DNA from: Mycobacterium sp. GA-2829 | Lineage (GTDB): Bacteria > Actinomycetota > Actinomycetes > Mycobacteriales > Mycobacteriaceae | Direction of reading: 5' to 3' | Length of the DNA: 64,000 bases | Assembly (NCBI RefSeq): GCF_001499965.1 | Contig: NZ_LQIT01000001.1 | Coordinates: 1 to 64,000, forward strand | Shown here: positions 1 through 8,705 of the stretch, in pieces | Layout of the letters: each line of letters starts with the position of its first letter | How positions within the stretch are numbered: the stretch's first letter is position 1 | The notes under the pieces: model-generated | The model's input: the letters and a program-made list of their open reading frames with translations, nothing else | What the model was told of the DNA's origin: nothing | Database searches by the model: none | Position numbers and translations under genes: made by a program

Positions 1-115
1 ACCCGCCGAAACACTCGACGCACTACTGTGCGACCCACTCAATCCACCCGCTGTTGCATAGACGCCTTGAACCCAAGCGGCAACAACCGTGCGCTCGGCG
101 ACGTGTCAGGGAGGG

Positions 116-121
116 TACGGT
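116..121 (+). promoter_or_regulatory. Predicted -10 element of rnpB
   Basis: The hexamer TACGGT lies 9 bases before the first base of the RNase P RNA P1 helix, so transcription would begin at about 128-131. No convincing -35 box is visible, as is common in mycobacteria. The rest of bases 1-115 shows nothing I can assign. Confidence 0.5.
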
Positions 122-130
122 GATGTGCGC

Positions 131-537
<407 letters not shown>

Positions 538-560
538 GCCCCTTCGGGCATGCTAAAACG

Positions 561-752
561 ATGTCGAAGCGCCAGGAGTACATCCGCGCTCTCTACGAGG
601 GTTCGCTGGCCGAGCCCGGCGACGAGAACCCCTACCCCGAGGAGTCGTTGGCGCTGTCGAGATTGTGGATGCGGGGCTACCAGCGCATGCTGCGGGTCCG
701 GATCCAGACCGGCCCGGCGATGCAGTCGACGCCGCCGTACAGCCTCAACTGA
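561..752 (+). CDS. Small RMF/CrpP-like protein (63 aa)
   Basis: A 63-residue protein starting MSKRQEYIRALYEG. Its central part reads NPYPEESLALSRLWMRGYQR. The spacing PY, about ten residues, W, two residues, then G-Y resembles the core of ribosome modulation factor (PY...W..GW), the E. coli protein that dimerises resting 70S ribosomes. That similarity is my own reading and has not been searched. An upstream in-frame start at 384 lies inside rnpB and is rejected; ATG 561 follows the RNA by 23 nt. A CATGCT hexamer ends 6 nt before it and could give a leaderless mRNA, or it may be read through from rnpB. The 3' end overlaps the convergent CYTH-CHAD gene by 8 bp. Confidence 0.7.
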   Translation: MSKRQEYIRALYEGSLAEPGDENPYPEESLALSRLWMRGYQRMLRVRIQTGPAMQSTPPYSLN

Positions 753-2220
753 CCTTGCGCATCGCCTTGTCGAGTTTGCGCAGCGCTTTGTCCACCTTCC
801 CGCGCGCCCGCTCGGCGACCTCGGTCTCCACCTGGTGCAGCACCCCGTAGGTGAACGTGTCCTCACCCGCGGCCCGCGCGGCGTCGGCCTCCTGCAGCAG
901 ATGCTTACGGCTGACCACGCTGTCCTGGTGGTCGCCGAGCAGCGACTGCACCGCCTTCGCCCGCTCCGACACCTTGCCCGCACCCGTGGCCGATGCGGTG
1001 TAGCGAAGGCGCTTGGCGCCCTTGCGGATTCGATGCAACGCCTCGGCCCGGTCGGTCTCGGCGGCCTTCGCGGCCTTCTTGGCGGCCTTGCGGACCCGTT
1101 TGTAGGCGGCGTTGATCGTGGTCTGCGACGACTGCTCCCCGTCGGCCGCCGGTTCCGCGCTCACCAGACCCTCGAGCGCGTCGAGCAGCCGGAAGTACCG
1201 CTGCGACCGCATCGCGAGCACCGAACGTCGCCACCCCGACTTGTACCGCCGCCGCGCACCGTCGACGAGCCGCTCGCGCACCGGCCCGCGCACCAGTTCG
1301 GCCTCCAGCCCGTCGAGCGCCTCGGCGTACCGCTCCGCGAGCACCTCGGCGTCGCGGGCCACCCCGAGCACCGCGGCCAACTGCCGCAGCTCGTCGAGCA
1401 CCCAGGCGTCGTCGGAGAGCCCGAACACCGACCCGGCGGACTGCAGCAGGCTGCGGATCTTGCGTGTGGTGACCCGCATCTGATGCACGGCGTCCTCGAC
1501 GTCCGCGCGCACCGCGCGGTCCCACTCGACGAGCTCGTCGACCAGCTCGGTGACCGCGCGGCGCACTGGATCCTCGTCCCGGGTCCGCACCTCGTCGTCG
1601 CCCTGACCCGTGCCGAGCACCCTGCCGAGTTTCGATCCGTGGCCGGCGATCGCCGCACCCGCGTCGAGCACCCGGTTGGTCAACCGGTCGAGCAGCTTCG
1701 CATCACCCGCCCCGACGAGTTCGAGCTCCCATTCCCGCCACCGCTGTTCGTCGCCGCCCTCGGCCGCCGCGGTCACCTCGTCGTCGCAGAACTCGGCCAC
1801 CGCATCCCCGTCGGGGCCGTGCAGCATGTCGACCGTGCGCCGGGTGCTGATCCGCGCCACGGGCGCCAGCGAACGGTCCCGCACGATCGCCAGCACCACG
1901 TCGCGCAGATCCTCGGGCACCTCGTCCTCCGGTCCGTCCAACGAGGCACGCACCTCCGTGCGCGCGTCGGGCCCGGCGGGCAGCTTCAGATGCCAGCCGG
2001 CGTCGGGGCCACCGGTGCGGCGGCGCAACGTGATCCGGTGCGCGGACAGATCCCGTCCCGGGGTGTCGAAGTACACGGCGTCGAGCTGCTGGACGGGCAG
2101 CCGCTCCACCCGTGCGATCGCGCTGAGGCCCTCGAAAGAGGGGGAGACGGTCGACTCCGGGACATCGAACTTGCGCTCCACCTCGGTGTGTCGAGAGGTC
2201 TTCGGCGTCTTGGCTGCCAT
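745..2220 (-). CDS. CYTH and CHAD domain protein (Rv2226-like)
   Basis: A 491-aa cytoplasmic protein. The N-terminal CYTH domain (about residues 10-210) begins with the metal/phosphate-binding ExExK motif, E13-V-E15-R-K17. CYTH proteins bind triphosphates in a tunnel and include triphosphatases. The C-terminal CHAD domain (about 230-491) is helical, with the conserved basic/His signatures HQMRVTTRKIRSLL and HRIRKGAKRLRY; CHAD domains bind polyphosphate. ATG 2220 was chosen over longer in-frame extensions because the CYTH signature begins ten residues later and AAGGTGG lies just upstream. It diverges from the hydratase gene. Polyphosphate or triphosphate metabolism is likely, but the substrate is unknown. 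Confidence 0.88.
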   Translation of the reverse strand: MAAKTPKTSRHTEVERKFDVPESTVSPSFEGLSAIARVERLPVQQLDAVYFDTPGRDLSAHRITLRRRTGGPDAGWHLKLPAGPDARTEVRASLDGPEDEVPEDLRDVVLAIVRDRSLAPVARISTRRTVDMLHGPDGDAVAEFCDDEVTAAAEGGDEQRWREWELELVGAGDAKLLDRLTNRVLDAGAAIAGHGSKLGRVLGTGQGDDEVRTRDEDPVRRAVTELVDELVEWDRAVRADVEDAVHQMRVTTRKIRSLLQSAGSVFGLSDDAWVLDELRQLAAVLGVARDAEVLAERYAEALDGLEAELVRGPVRERLVDGARRRYKSGWRRSVLAMRSQRYFRLLDALEGLVSAEPAADGEQSSQTTINAAYKRVRKAAKKAAKAAETDRAEALHRIRKGAKRLRYTASATGAGKVSERAKAVQSLLGDHQDSVVSRKHLLQEADAARAAGEDTFTYGVLHQVETEVAERARGKVDKALRKLDKAMRKVS

Positions 2221-2295
2221 GTCCACCTTCGCTCGTCCGTGCGGGCATCCCAGCCTGCCACACCCAGGTGAACGAAACCCGGTGTCGCCGATCGC

Positions 2296-2301
2296 TACAG
2301 T
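2296..2301 (+). promoter_or_regulatory. Predicted -10 of the leaderless echA-like gene
   Basis: TACAGT ends 6 nt before the GTG start at 2308, so transcription would start at or beside the first base of the start codon. No Shine-Dalgarno sequence is present. Confidence 0.5.
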
Positions 2302-2307
2302 CCTCTC

Positions 2308-3087
2308 GTGAGCGAATACGAGGCAATCACGTTCGAACAGTCGGGTCCGGTGACGCGGATCGTGCTCAACCGGCCCGATGCGGCCAACGGCATGAACGAC
2401 ACCATGACCGCCGAACTCGCCGACGCGGCCGCCCGCTGCGACACCGCGGGCACCAAAGCCGTCGTCCTCACCGGATCCGGCCGGTTCTTCTGCGCGGGAG
2501 GCGATCTCAAGTCCTTCGCGGCGGCGCCGTCGCGGGGCCGCTTCATCAAGGGTGTCGCCGACGATCTGCACCGGGCGATCTCCACCTTCGCGCGTATGGA
2601 CGCGGTGCTGGTCACCGCCGTCAACGGCGCCGCCGCGGGCGCCGGGTTCAGCATCGCGGTCGCCGGCGATCTGGTGCTCGCCGCCGAATCCGCGTCGTTC
2701 ACGATGGCCTACACCAAGGTCGGTCTCAGCCCCGACGGCAGCGCGTCCTACCACCTGCCCCGGCTGATCGGGCTGCGCCGGGCCCAGGAACTGATGCTGA
2801 CCAACCGGACGCTCCCGGCCGCCGAGGCCCTCGACTGGGGTCTGGTCACCGAGGTGGTGCCCGACGCCGAACTCGGCGACCGCGCGACCGCGGTGGCCGA
2901 ACGGATGGCCGCCGGTTCGGCGTCGTCACACGGTGCGGTGAAGACCCTGCTCGCGGCCTCGTTCACCAACGGGCTGGAGGAGCAGATGGAACTGGAGGGC
3001 CGGACCATCGCGCAGCGCGCCGACTCCGCCGACGGCCGCGAAGGCGTCGACGCATTCCTCGGGAAGCGGAAGGCCGAGTTCGCCTAG
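2308..3087 (+). CDS. Enoyl-CoA hydratase/isomerase family protein, PaaG-like
   Basis: A 259-aa crotonase-fold protein. The oxyanion-hole segments are CAGGDLK (62-68) and NGAAAGAG (106-113). At the position where PaaG/isomerase members carry Asp, it has D143 in GLSPDGS, whereas classical hydratases carry Glu. An enoyl-CoA isomerase is therefore more likely than a simple hydratase, by family knowledge. The GTG start gives the typical first beta strand directly and there is no Shine-Dalgarno. It is divergent from the CYTH-CHAD gene and convergent with panB, whose stop codon shares the palindrome CTAG (3084-3087). The natural CoA substrate cannot be told from sequence. Confidence 0.88.
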   Translation: MSEYEAITFEQSGPVTRIVLNRPDAANGMNDTMTAELADAAARCDTAGTKAVVLTGSGRFFCAGGDLKSFAAAPSRGRFIKGVADDLHRAISTFARMDAVLVTAVNGAAAGAGFSIAVAGDLVLAAESASFTMAYTKVGLSPDGSASYHLPRLIGLRRAQELMLTNRTLPAAEALDWGLVTEVVPDAELGDRATAVAERMAAGSASSHGAVKTLLAASFTNGLEEQMELEGRTIAQRADSADGREGVDAFLGKRKAEFA

Positions 3088-3932
3088 AACGAGTGCTCGT
3101 CGGCCGGGAACACCCCGGCCGCCACCTCGTCGGCGTACTGCGTTGCCGCGCGGCGCAATTCGCCGCCCACATCGCCGAAGCGCTTGACGAACTTCGCGGT
3201 CCTGCCCGCGGTCAGGCCTGCCATGTCCTGCCAGACCAGCACCTGCCCATCGCAATTCGGGCCTGCCCCGATGCCGATGGTGGGGATGGTCAGCTTGCCG
3301 GTGATCTGGGTGGCCAGTTCGGCGGGCACCATCTCCATCACCACCGAGAACGCGCCCGCCTCCTGCACGGCGATCGCATCGGCGATGGTCTGGTCGGCGG
3401 CGTCGCCGCGGCCCTGCACCTTGAACCCGCCGAGGCCGTTGACGCTCTGCGGGGTGAAGCCGATGTGCGCCATGACCGGGATGCCGGCCGCGGACAGCGT
3501 CGCGATCTGCTCGGCGACGCGTTCGCCGCCTTCGAGCTTCACGGCGTGCGCACCGGTCTCCTTGAGGAACCGGGTGGCCGTGGACAGCGCGAGGCGAGGG
3601 CCTTCTTCATAGCTGCCGAACGGCAGATCCGCGACGACGAGCGCGTGCGGGGCGCCGCGGACCACGCCGCGGACGAGCGGGATGAGCTCGTCGATCGTGA
3701 TCGGCACCGTGGTGTCGTAGCCGTAGACGACGTTGGCCGCGGAATCGCCGACCAGCAGGACGGGGATGCCGGCGTCGTCGAATGCGCGGGCGGTGGAGTA
3801 GTCGTAGGCGGTCAGCATCGCCCACTTGTGGCCTTCGGCCTTCCACTTCTGCAAATGGGTGGTGCGCACTTTGACGCGGGGTTTGGCGGCCTTCTGATCG
3901 TCGGCAGCGCCGTACACAGTCTGCTCAGACAT
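3084..3932 (-). CDS. panB: 3-methyl-2-oxobutanoate hydroxymethyltransferase
   Basis: A 282-aa cytoplasmic enzyme that transfers a hydroxymethyl group from 5,10-methylene-THF to 2-oxoisovalerate, the first committed step of pantothenate and CoA synthesis. The TIM-barrel hallmarks are [12 protein letters not shown], the metal-binding [21 protein letters not shown] and the VVMEMVP strand with the catalytic Glu. Length matches the family (about 265-285). GAGGGA lies a few bases before ATG 3932. It shares CTAG with the convergent hydratase at its 3' end. In M. tuberculosis the same gene lies next to the Rv2224c/Rv2226 cluster, which agrees with the context here. Confidence 0.96.
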   Translation of the reverse strand: MSEQTVYGAADDQKAAKPRVKVRTTHLQKWKAEGHKWAMLTAYDYSTARAFDDAGIPVLLVGDSAANVVYGYDTTVPITIDELIPLVRGVVRGAPHALVVADLPFGSYEEGPRLALSTATRFLKETGAHAVKLEGGERVAEQIATLSAAGIPVMAHIGFTPQSVNGLGGFKVQGRGDAADQTIADAIAVQEAGAFSVVMEMVPAELATQITGKLTIPTIGIGAGPNCDGQVLVWQDMAGLTAGRTAKFVKRFGDVGGELRRAATQYADEVAAGVFPADEHSF

Positions 3933-4074
3933 CGTTGTCCCTCGTGATGGTCGGTTCGAGCCTCGAGGCCCATCCGGGTCCCCGGGTCGTCTGACGCCCC
4001 AAGTCTGCCACTGGTGTAACAGTGACGTGAACGAACTGTTGAGTGGATTTCCTCACACCACCGCTGATCGCCCC

Positions 4075-4080
4075 TACGCT
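4075..4080 (+). promoter_or_regulatory. Predicted -10 of the leaderless WS/DGAT gene
   Basis: TACGCT ends 7 nt before ATG 4088, placing the transcription start at the start codon. The rest of the 155-nt panB-WS/DGAT gap (3933-4087) shows no clear hairpin or operator. Confidence 0.5.
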
Positions 4081-4087
4081 GAAGCGC

Positions 4088-5479
4088 ATGCAACGGCTCA
4101 GCGGGCTCGACGCCAGCTTCCTGTACCTCGAGACCGCTCAGCAACTCCTCCACGTGTGCTCGATCCTCGAGTTGGACACCACGACGATGCCCGGTGGCTA
4201 CACGTTCGAGAAGCTGCGCGACGCGCTGGCCCGCCGCATCGAATCCATGCCCCAGTTCCGGGAGAAGCTCGCCGACAGCCGGTTCAACCCGGATCATCCG
4301 GTGTGGGTGGAGGACAAGGACTTCGACGTCGACCGCCATCTGCATCGCGCCGGACTGCCCGCGCCGGGCGGCCGCGAGGAACTGGCGGAGTTCATCGGCC
4401 ACATCGCCTCGATGCCGCTCGACCGGTCCCGCCCGCTGTGGGAGAAGTGGGTGATCGAGGGCATCGACGGCACCGATGCCCGCGAGGGCGGCCCGCTGGT
4501 GGTGGTGACGAAGGTGCACCACGCCGCCGTCGACGGCGTCACCGGCGCCAGCCTGATGTCGCAGCTGTGCAGCACCGAACCCGACGCACCCGACCCCGAA
4601 CCCGTCGCGGGCGTGGGCGGCGGGAATCAGGTCGAGATCGCGGTGAACGGGGCGATCCGGTTCGCCACCCGGCCGCTCAAACTGGTCAACGCGCTGCCGG
4701 CCACGGTGAACACCGTGCTCGACACCGTCCGCCGGGCGCGGGCGGGGCTGTCGATGGCCCCGCCGTTCGTGGCACCGCAGACCCCGTTCAACGCCAATGT
4801 GAGCGGCCACCGCAACATCGCGTTCGCCCAACTCGACCTCGAGGACGTCAAGAAGGTCAAGAACCACTTCGGCGTCAAGGTCAACGACGTCGTGATGGCG
4901 CTGGTGTCCGGGGTGCTGCGCAAGTTCCTGGCCGACCGCGACCAGCTGCCGGGCAGCACGCTGATCGCGGCGGTGCCGGTGTCGGTGCACGACAAGTCCG
5001 GCCGGCCGGGCCGCAACCAGGTGTCGGCGATGTTCTCCCGCCTCGAAACCCACATCGCCGACCCGGCTGACCGGATCAAGGCGATAGCCGAAGCCAATTC
5101 CGTTGCCAAACAGCATAATTCGGCGATCGGCGCGACGCTGCTGCAGGACTGGACGCAGTTCGCCGCTCCGGCGGTGTTCGGCACCGCGATGCGCGTCTAC
5201 GCCGCGAGCCGGCTGTCCGGGGCGCGGCCGGTGCTCAACCTCGTCGTCTCCAACGTGCCCGGCCCGCAGGTGCCGCTGTACTACCTGGGCAACGAGGTCA
5301 AGGCGATGTACCCGATCGGGCCGATCTTCCACGGCTCCGGACTGAACATCACCGTGATGTCGCTCAACGGCAAACTCGACGTCGGAATCGTGTCGTGTCC
5401 GGAGTTGCTGCCCGACCTGTGGGACCTGGCCGACGACTTCTCCGCCGCGCTCGACGAACTGCTCGACGCGACCCGGTAA
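4088..5479 (+). CDS. Wax ester synthase / diacylglycerol acyltransferase (Tgs-like)
   Basis: A 463-aa acyl-CoA-dependent acyltransferase of the WS/DGAT family, which makes triacylglycerol or wax esters at the membrane. The catalytic HHxxxDG motif is HHAAVDG at residues 144-150, with the typical start MQRLSGLDASFLYLE. Further family signatures are NDVVMALVSG and LVVSNVPGPQ. The start was moved to ATG 4088 because this is where family similarity begins and because of the -10 spacing. It sits between panB and the Hip1-like genes, where M. tuberculosis has no such gene as far as I recall, so it looks like a lineage-specific insertion. A storage-lipid role is inferred. Confidence 0.93.
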   Translation: MQRLSGLDASFLYLETAQQLLHVCSILELDTTTMPGGYTFEKLRDALARRIESMPQFREKLADSRFNPDHPVWVEDKDFDVDRHLHRAGLPAPGGREELAEFIGHIASMPLDRSRPLWEKWVIEGIDGTDAREGGPLVVVTKVHHAAVDGVTGASLMSQLCSTEPDAPDPEPVAGVGGGNQVEIAVNGAIRFATRPLKLVNALPATVNTVLDTVRRARAGLSMAPPFVAPQTPFNANVSGHRNIAFAQLDLEDVKKVKNHFGVKVNDVVMALVSGVLRKFLADRDQLPGSTLIAAVPVSVHDKSGRPGRNQVSAMFSRLETHIADPADRIKAIAEANSVAKQHNSAIGATLLQDWTQFAAPAVFGTAMRVYAASRLSGARPVLNLVVSNVPGPQVPLYYLGNEVKAMYPIGPIFHGSGLNITVMSLNGKLDVGIVSCPELLPDLWDLADDFSAALDELLDATR

Positions 5480-5538
5480 AACGCGGCCCCACCAGCGCTT
5501 GCGAGGGTCCGCAGCGGTTCATGGCAGCATGTGGAGCC

Positions 5539-7056
5539 ATGAGGCTTCGGATCGGGGTCGCGGCGACCGTCATCGCACTGCCGCTCGTAGCGGGCTGCAG
5601 CAACGTGGTCGACGGTCGCGCGGTCGTCGCGGTGCCGCGGCCGGGCACACCGATCCAGTGGGCGCCGTGCCAGGCCGGCGCCCCGTCGGACCAGTCCCGC
5701 ATCCCCGCGGGCGCCGAATGCGGCCTGCTGTCGGTGCCGGTCGACTACACCAAACCCGACGGTGACGTGGCGCGGCTGGCGATGATCCGGTTCAAGGCCA
5801 CCGGCGACAAGATCGGCTCGCTGCTGCTGAACCCGGGCGGGCCCGGCGAATCCGGTGTCGAGGCGGCCGCGTCGATGCTCAACACCATGCCGCCGTCGGT
5901 CCGCGAACGGTTCGACGTCGTCGGCTTCGACCCGCGCGGCGTCGGATCGTCCACCCCGGCGGTGTGGTGCAACTCCGACGCCGACAACGACCGGCTGCGC
6001 GCCGACCCCCAGGTCGACTACTCGCCGGAGGGCGTCGAACGCATCGAGGGGGAGACCAAGGCGTTCATCCAGCGCTGTGTGGACAAGTCCGGCAAGGAGT
6101 TCCTCGCCAACATCGGCACCGTCAACGTCGCCAAGGACCTCGACGCGATGCGCGCCGCGCTGGGCGACGACAAACTGACCTACCTCGGTTACTCCTACGG
6201 CACCCGCATCGGTGCGGCCTACGCCGAACAGTTCCCGGAGAAGGTCCGGGCGATGATCCTCGACGGCGCCGTCGACCCGAACGCCGACCCGCTGCAGGCC
6301 GACATCCGGCAGGCCACCGCCTTCCAGACCGCGTTCGACAACTTCGCCGCCGACTGCGCCCAGCGCGCCAGTTGTCCGCTGGGCACCGATCCGGCCAAGG
6401 CCGTCGAGGTCTACAAGAGCCTGGTCGACCCGCTGGTCGACAAACCGGCCCAGACCGACGACCCGCGCGGGCTGAGCTACAGCGATGCGGTCGTCGGCAC
6501 CATCCAGACGCTGTACTCGCCGAGCCTGTGGCGCTACCTCACCCAGGGGCTGTCCGAACTGCAGCGCGGGCGCGGTGACACCATGCTCGCGCTGTCCGAC
6601 CTGTACATGCGCCGGGATGCCAAGGGCCACTACAACAATTCGACCGATGTGCGGGTCGCGGTGAACTGCGTGGACCGCCCGCCGGTGACCGACCGCGAGA
6701 AGATCGCCGAACAGGACCGCAAACTGCGCGAGGTCGCGCCGTTCATGAGCTACGGCGAATTCACCGGGCACGCACCGTTGTCCACGTGTGCGTTCTGGCC
6801 CGTCGAGCCGACCACCGAACCGCACGAGATCAAGGTCAGCGGGCTGCCCCCGATCCTGGTGGTCTCCACCACCAACGATCCGGCCACCCCGTACCAGGCC
6901 GGTGTCGACCTGGCCCGCCAACTGGGCGGCACGATGCTCACCTTCGAGGGCACCCAGCACACCGTGGTCTTCCAGGGCAACCCGTGCGTCGACGACATCG
7001 CCGCCACGTACCTGATCGACGTCAAGGTCCCGCCGCCGGACACCCGGTGCCGCTGA
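5539..7056 (+). CDS. caeA: Lipoprotein serine peptidase of the Hip1/CaeA family
   Basis: A 505-aa alpha/beta hydrolase like Rv2224c (Hip1/CaeA), a cell-envelope serine protease. The signal peptide MRLRIGVAATVIALPLVAGC ends in a lipobox with Cys20. The nucleophile elbow is GYSYG with Ser219. The Asp lies in TTNDPATP and the His in TQHTVVF near the C terminus, completing the triad in the TAP-like C-terminal domain. The stretch WCNSDADNDRLRA matches my memory of Rv2224c closely. ATG 5539 was preferred to ATG 5521 because it gives a cleaner signal sequence. It is the first of two tandem paralogues and probably co-transcribed with the next. Confidence 0.92.
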   Translation: MRLRIGVAATVIALPLVAGCSNVVDGRAVVAVPRPGTPIQWAPCQAGAPSDQSRIPAGAECGLLSVPVDYTKPDGDVARLAMIRFKATGDKIGSLLLNPGGPGESGVEAAASMLNTMPPSVRERFDVVGFDPRGVGSSTPAVWCNSDADNDRLRADPQVDYSPEGVERIEGETKAFIQRCVDKSGKEFLANIGTVNVAKDLDAMRAALGDDKLTYLGYSYGTRIGAAYAEQFPEKVRAMILDGAVDPNADPLQADIRQATAFQTAFDNFAADCAQRASCPLGTDPAKAVEVYKSLVDPLVDKPAQTDDPRGLSYSDAVVGTIQTLYSPSLWRYLTQGLSELQRGRGDTMLALSDLYMRRDAKGHYNNSTDVRVAVNCVDRPPVTDREKIAEQDRKLREVAPFMSYGEFTGHAPLSTCAFWPVEPTTEPHEIKVSGLPPILVVSTTNDPATPYQAGVDLARQLGGTMLTFEGTQHTVVFQGNPCVDDIAATYLIDVKVPPPDTRCR

Positions 7057-7098
7057 ACCCGGTCACAGCCCGGTCACCGTTTGCCTGCGGGCTGCGCC

Positions 7099-7113
7099 CG
7101 GGCGCTCCGCCCG
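7099..7113 (+). terminator. Short GC hairpin between the two Hip1-like genes
   Basis: CGGGCG and CGCCCG pair over 6 bp with a 3-nt loop, 7 nt before the next ATG. There is no U tract, so it may be only a weak attenuator or chance. Confidence 0.2.
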
Positions 7114-7120
7114 TGCGACC

Positions 7121-8647
7121 ATGATCGCCATGAGGCGGGCAGGGTGGGGTTCGATGCTGGCCGCCTTGGCGCTCGTCGCCTCGGCCGTCGCCGCGGGTAC
7201 GGCGTCGGCGACCCCGGAGGGGCAGGCCACCCAGCGATTCGGTGCACCGCCGGTGTGGGGAACGTGTCAGCAGTGGGTGGACGCGGGCCGTATACCCGGC
7301 GCGCAGTGCGGGACGGTGTCGGTGCCGGTGGACTACAACCGACCCGACGGCACCCAGGCCCAACTCGCGGTCATCCGGGTCCCTGCGACCGGTGATCGCA
7401 TCGGCACGCTCATGGTCAATCCCGGCGGGCCGGGCGCCTCGGCGGTCGACACCGTGGCCGGTATGGGCGCCGCGCTGGCCGACACCGAGATCGGCAGGCA
7501 CTTCGACCTGGTCGGCTGGGACCCGCGCGGCGTCGGGCACTCCACCCCGCAACTGCGCTGCCGCACCGACGCCGAATTCGACGCCTACCGACGCGAACCG
7601 CTGGCCGACTACAGCCCGGCCGGCGTCGCGCACATCGAGGACGTCTACCGCACGCTGGCCCAGCAGTGCGTCGACCGGATGGGCCTCGACTTCCTCGCCA
7701 ACATCGGCACCGCCGCCGCCGCGCAGGACATGGACGTCGTGCGGGCGGCCCTGGGGGAGAACCAGATCAACTACCTCGGATTCTCCTACGGCACCGAACT
7801 CGGCGCCGCCTACGCCGCGCGCTACCCCGACCGGGTGCGCGCGATGGTGCTCGACGGGGCGGTCGACCCGAGCCTGAACCCGATCGACGAATCCGTCGCG
7901 CAGCAGGCCGGTTTCCAGCGCGCGTTCGACGCCTACGCCGCGGACTGCGCCAGATCCGCCGGATGCCCGCTCGGCAGCGATCCCACCCAGTTCGTCGCGC
8001 GGTACCACCAACTCGTCGACCCGCTGGTCGCCCAGCCCGCGACCACCTCCGACCCGCGCGGGCTGAGCTATCAGGACGCGATCACCGGAACCGGTAACGC
8101 GCTCTACAGCCCCCGGTTCTGGCCGTACCTCACCAGCGGGCTGCTCGGACTGCAACGCGGCACCGACCCCGGCGATTTGCTGGCGCTCGCCGACGAGTAC
8201 CAACGCCGAGACGCCGCGGGGCACTACGCCAACCGGCAGGACGCGTTCACCGCGATCCGCTGCGTCGACGCGCCGTCGCCGACCGAGCCCGCGGTGTGGG
8301 TCGAGGCGGATCGGCGGTTCCGCGAGGCCGCGCCGTTCCTGTCCTACGGTGCCTTCACCGGATTCGCCCCGCGCGACATCTGCGCGCTGTGGCCGGTCCC
8401 CGCCACCTCGGCGCCGCGGCCCGCGACGAACCCGGGCCCCGGCAAGGTGGTCGTGGTGTCCACCACCGGCGATCCGGCCACCCCGTACGAGGCCGGCGTC
8501 GCGCTGGCCCGGCAGATGGGCGCATCCCTGATCACGTTCGACGGTAAGCAGCACACCGTGGTCTTCAACGGCGACGCGTGCGTGGACACCGCCGTGGTGC
8601 GCTACCTGGTCGACGGTGTGGTGCCACCCAACGATCTGCAATGCTGA
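7121..8647 (+). CDS. Secreted Hip1-like alpha/beta hydrolase (Rv2223c-like)
   Basis: A 508-aa paralogue of the preceding gene, with the same architecture: abhydrolase core with GFSYG nucleophile elbow, and a TAP-like C-terminal domain with TTGDPATP (Asp) and KQHTVVF (His). Its signal peptide has no lipobox Cys; it ends in GTASA followed by TPEG, a signal peptidase I site. It should therefore be released or loosely wall-bound, while its partner is lipid-anchored. ATG 7130 is an alternative start. The family cleaves peptides or esters in the envelope; the substrate here is unknown. Confidence 0.9.
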   Translation: MIAMRRAGWGSMLAALALVASAVAAGTASATPEGQATQRFGAPPVWGTCQQWVDAGRIPGAQCGTVSVPVDYNRPDGTQAQLAVIRVPATGDRIGTLMVNPGGPGASAVDTVAGMGAALADTEIGRHFDLVGWDPRGVGHSTPQLRCRTDAEFDAYRREPLADYSPAGVAHIEDVYRTLAQQCVDRMGLDFLANIGTAAAAQDMDVVRAALGENQINYLGFSYGTELGAAYAARYPDRVRAMVLDGAVDPSLNPIDESVAQQAGFQRAFDAYAADCARSAGCPLGSDPTQFVARYHQLVDPLVAQPATTSDPRGLSYQDAITGTGNALYSPRFWPYLTSGLLGLQRGTDPGDLLALADEYQRRDAAGHYANRQDAFTAIRCVDAPSPTEPAVWVEADRRFREAAPFLSYGAFTGFAPRDICALWPVPATSAPRPATNPGPGKVVVVSTTGDPATPYEAGVALARQMGASLITFDGKQHTVVFNGDACVDTAVVRYLVDGVVPPNDLQC

Positions 8648-8692
8648 AAAACTCCGGAGCAGCGCCGTAACACAGAATTAACAGCCGGAACC

Positions 8693-8698
8693 TACGCT
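8693..8698 (+). promoter_or_regulatory. Predicted -10 of leaderless glnA2
   Basis: TACGCT ends 7 nt before ATG 8706, the same hexamer and spacing as at 4075. It lies in the 58-nt gap after the Hip1-like paralogue. No Shine-Dalgarno is visible. Confidence 0.55.
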
Positions 8699-8705
8699 CG
8701 CGGTC

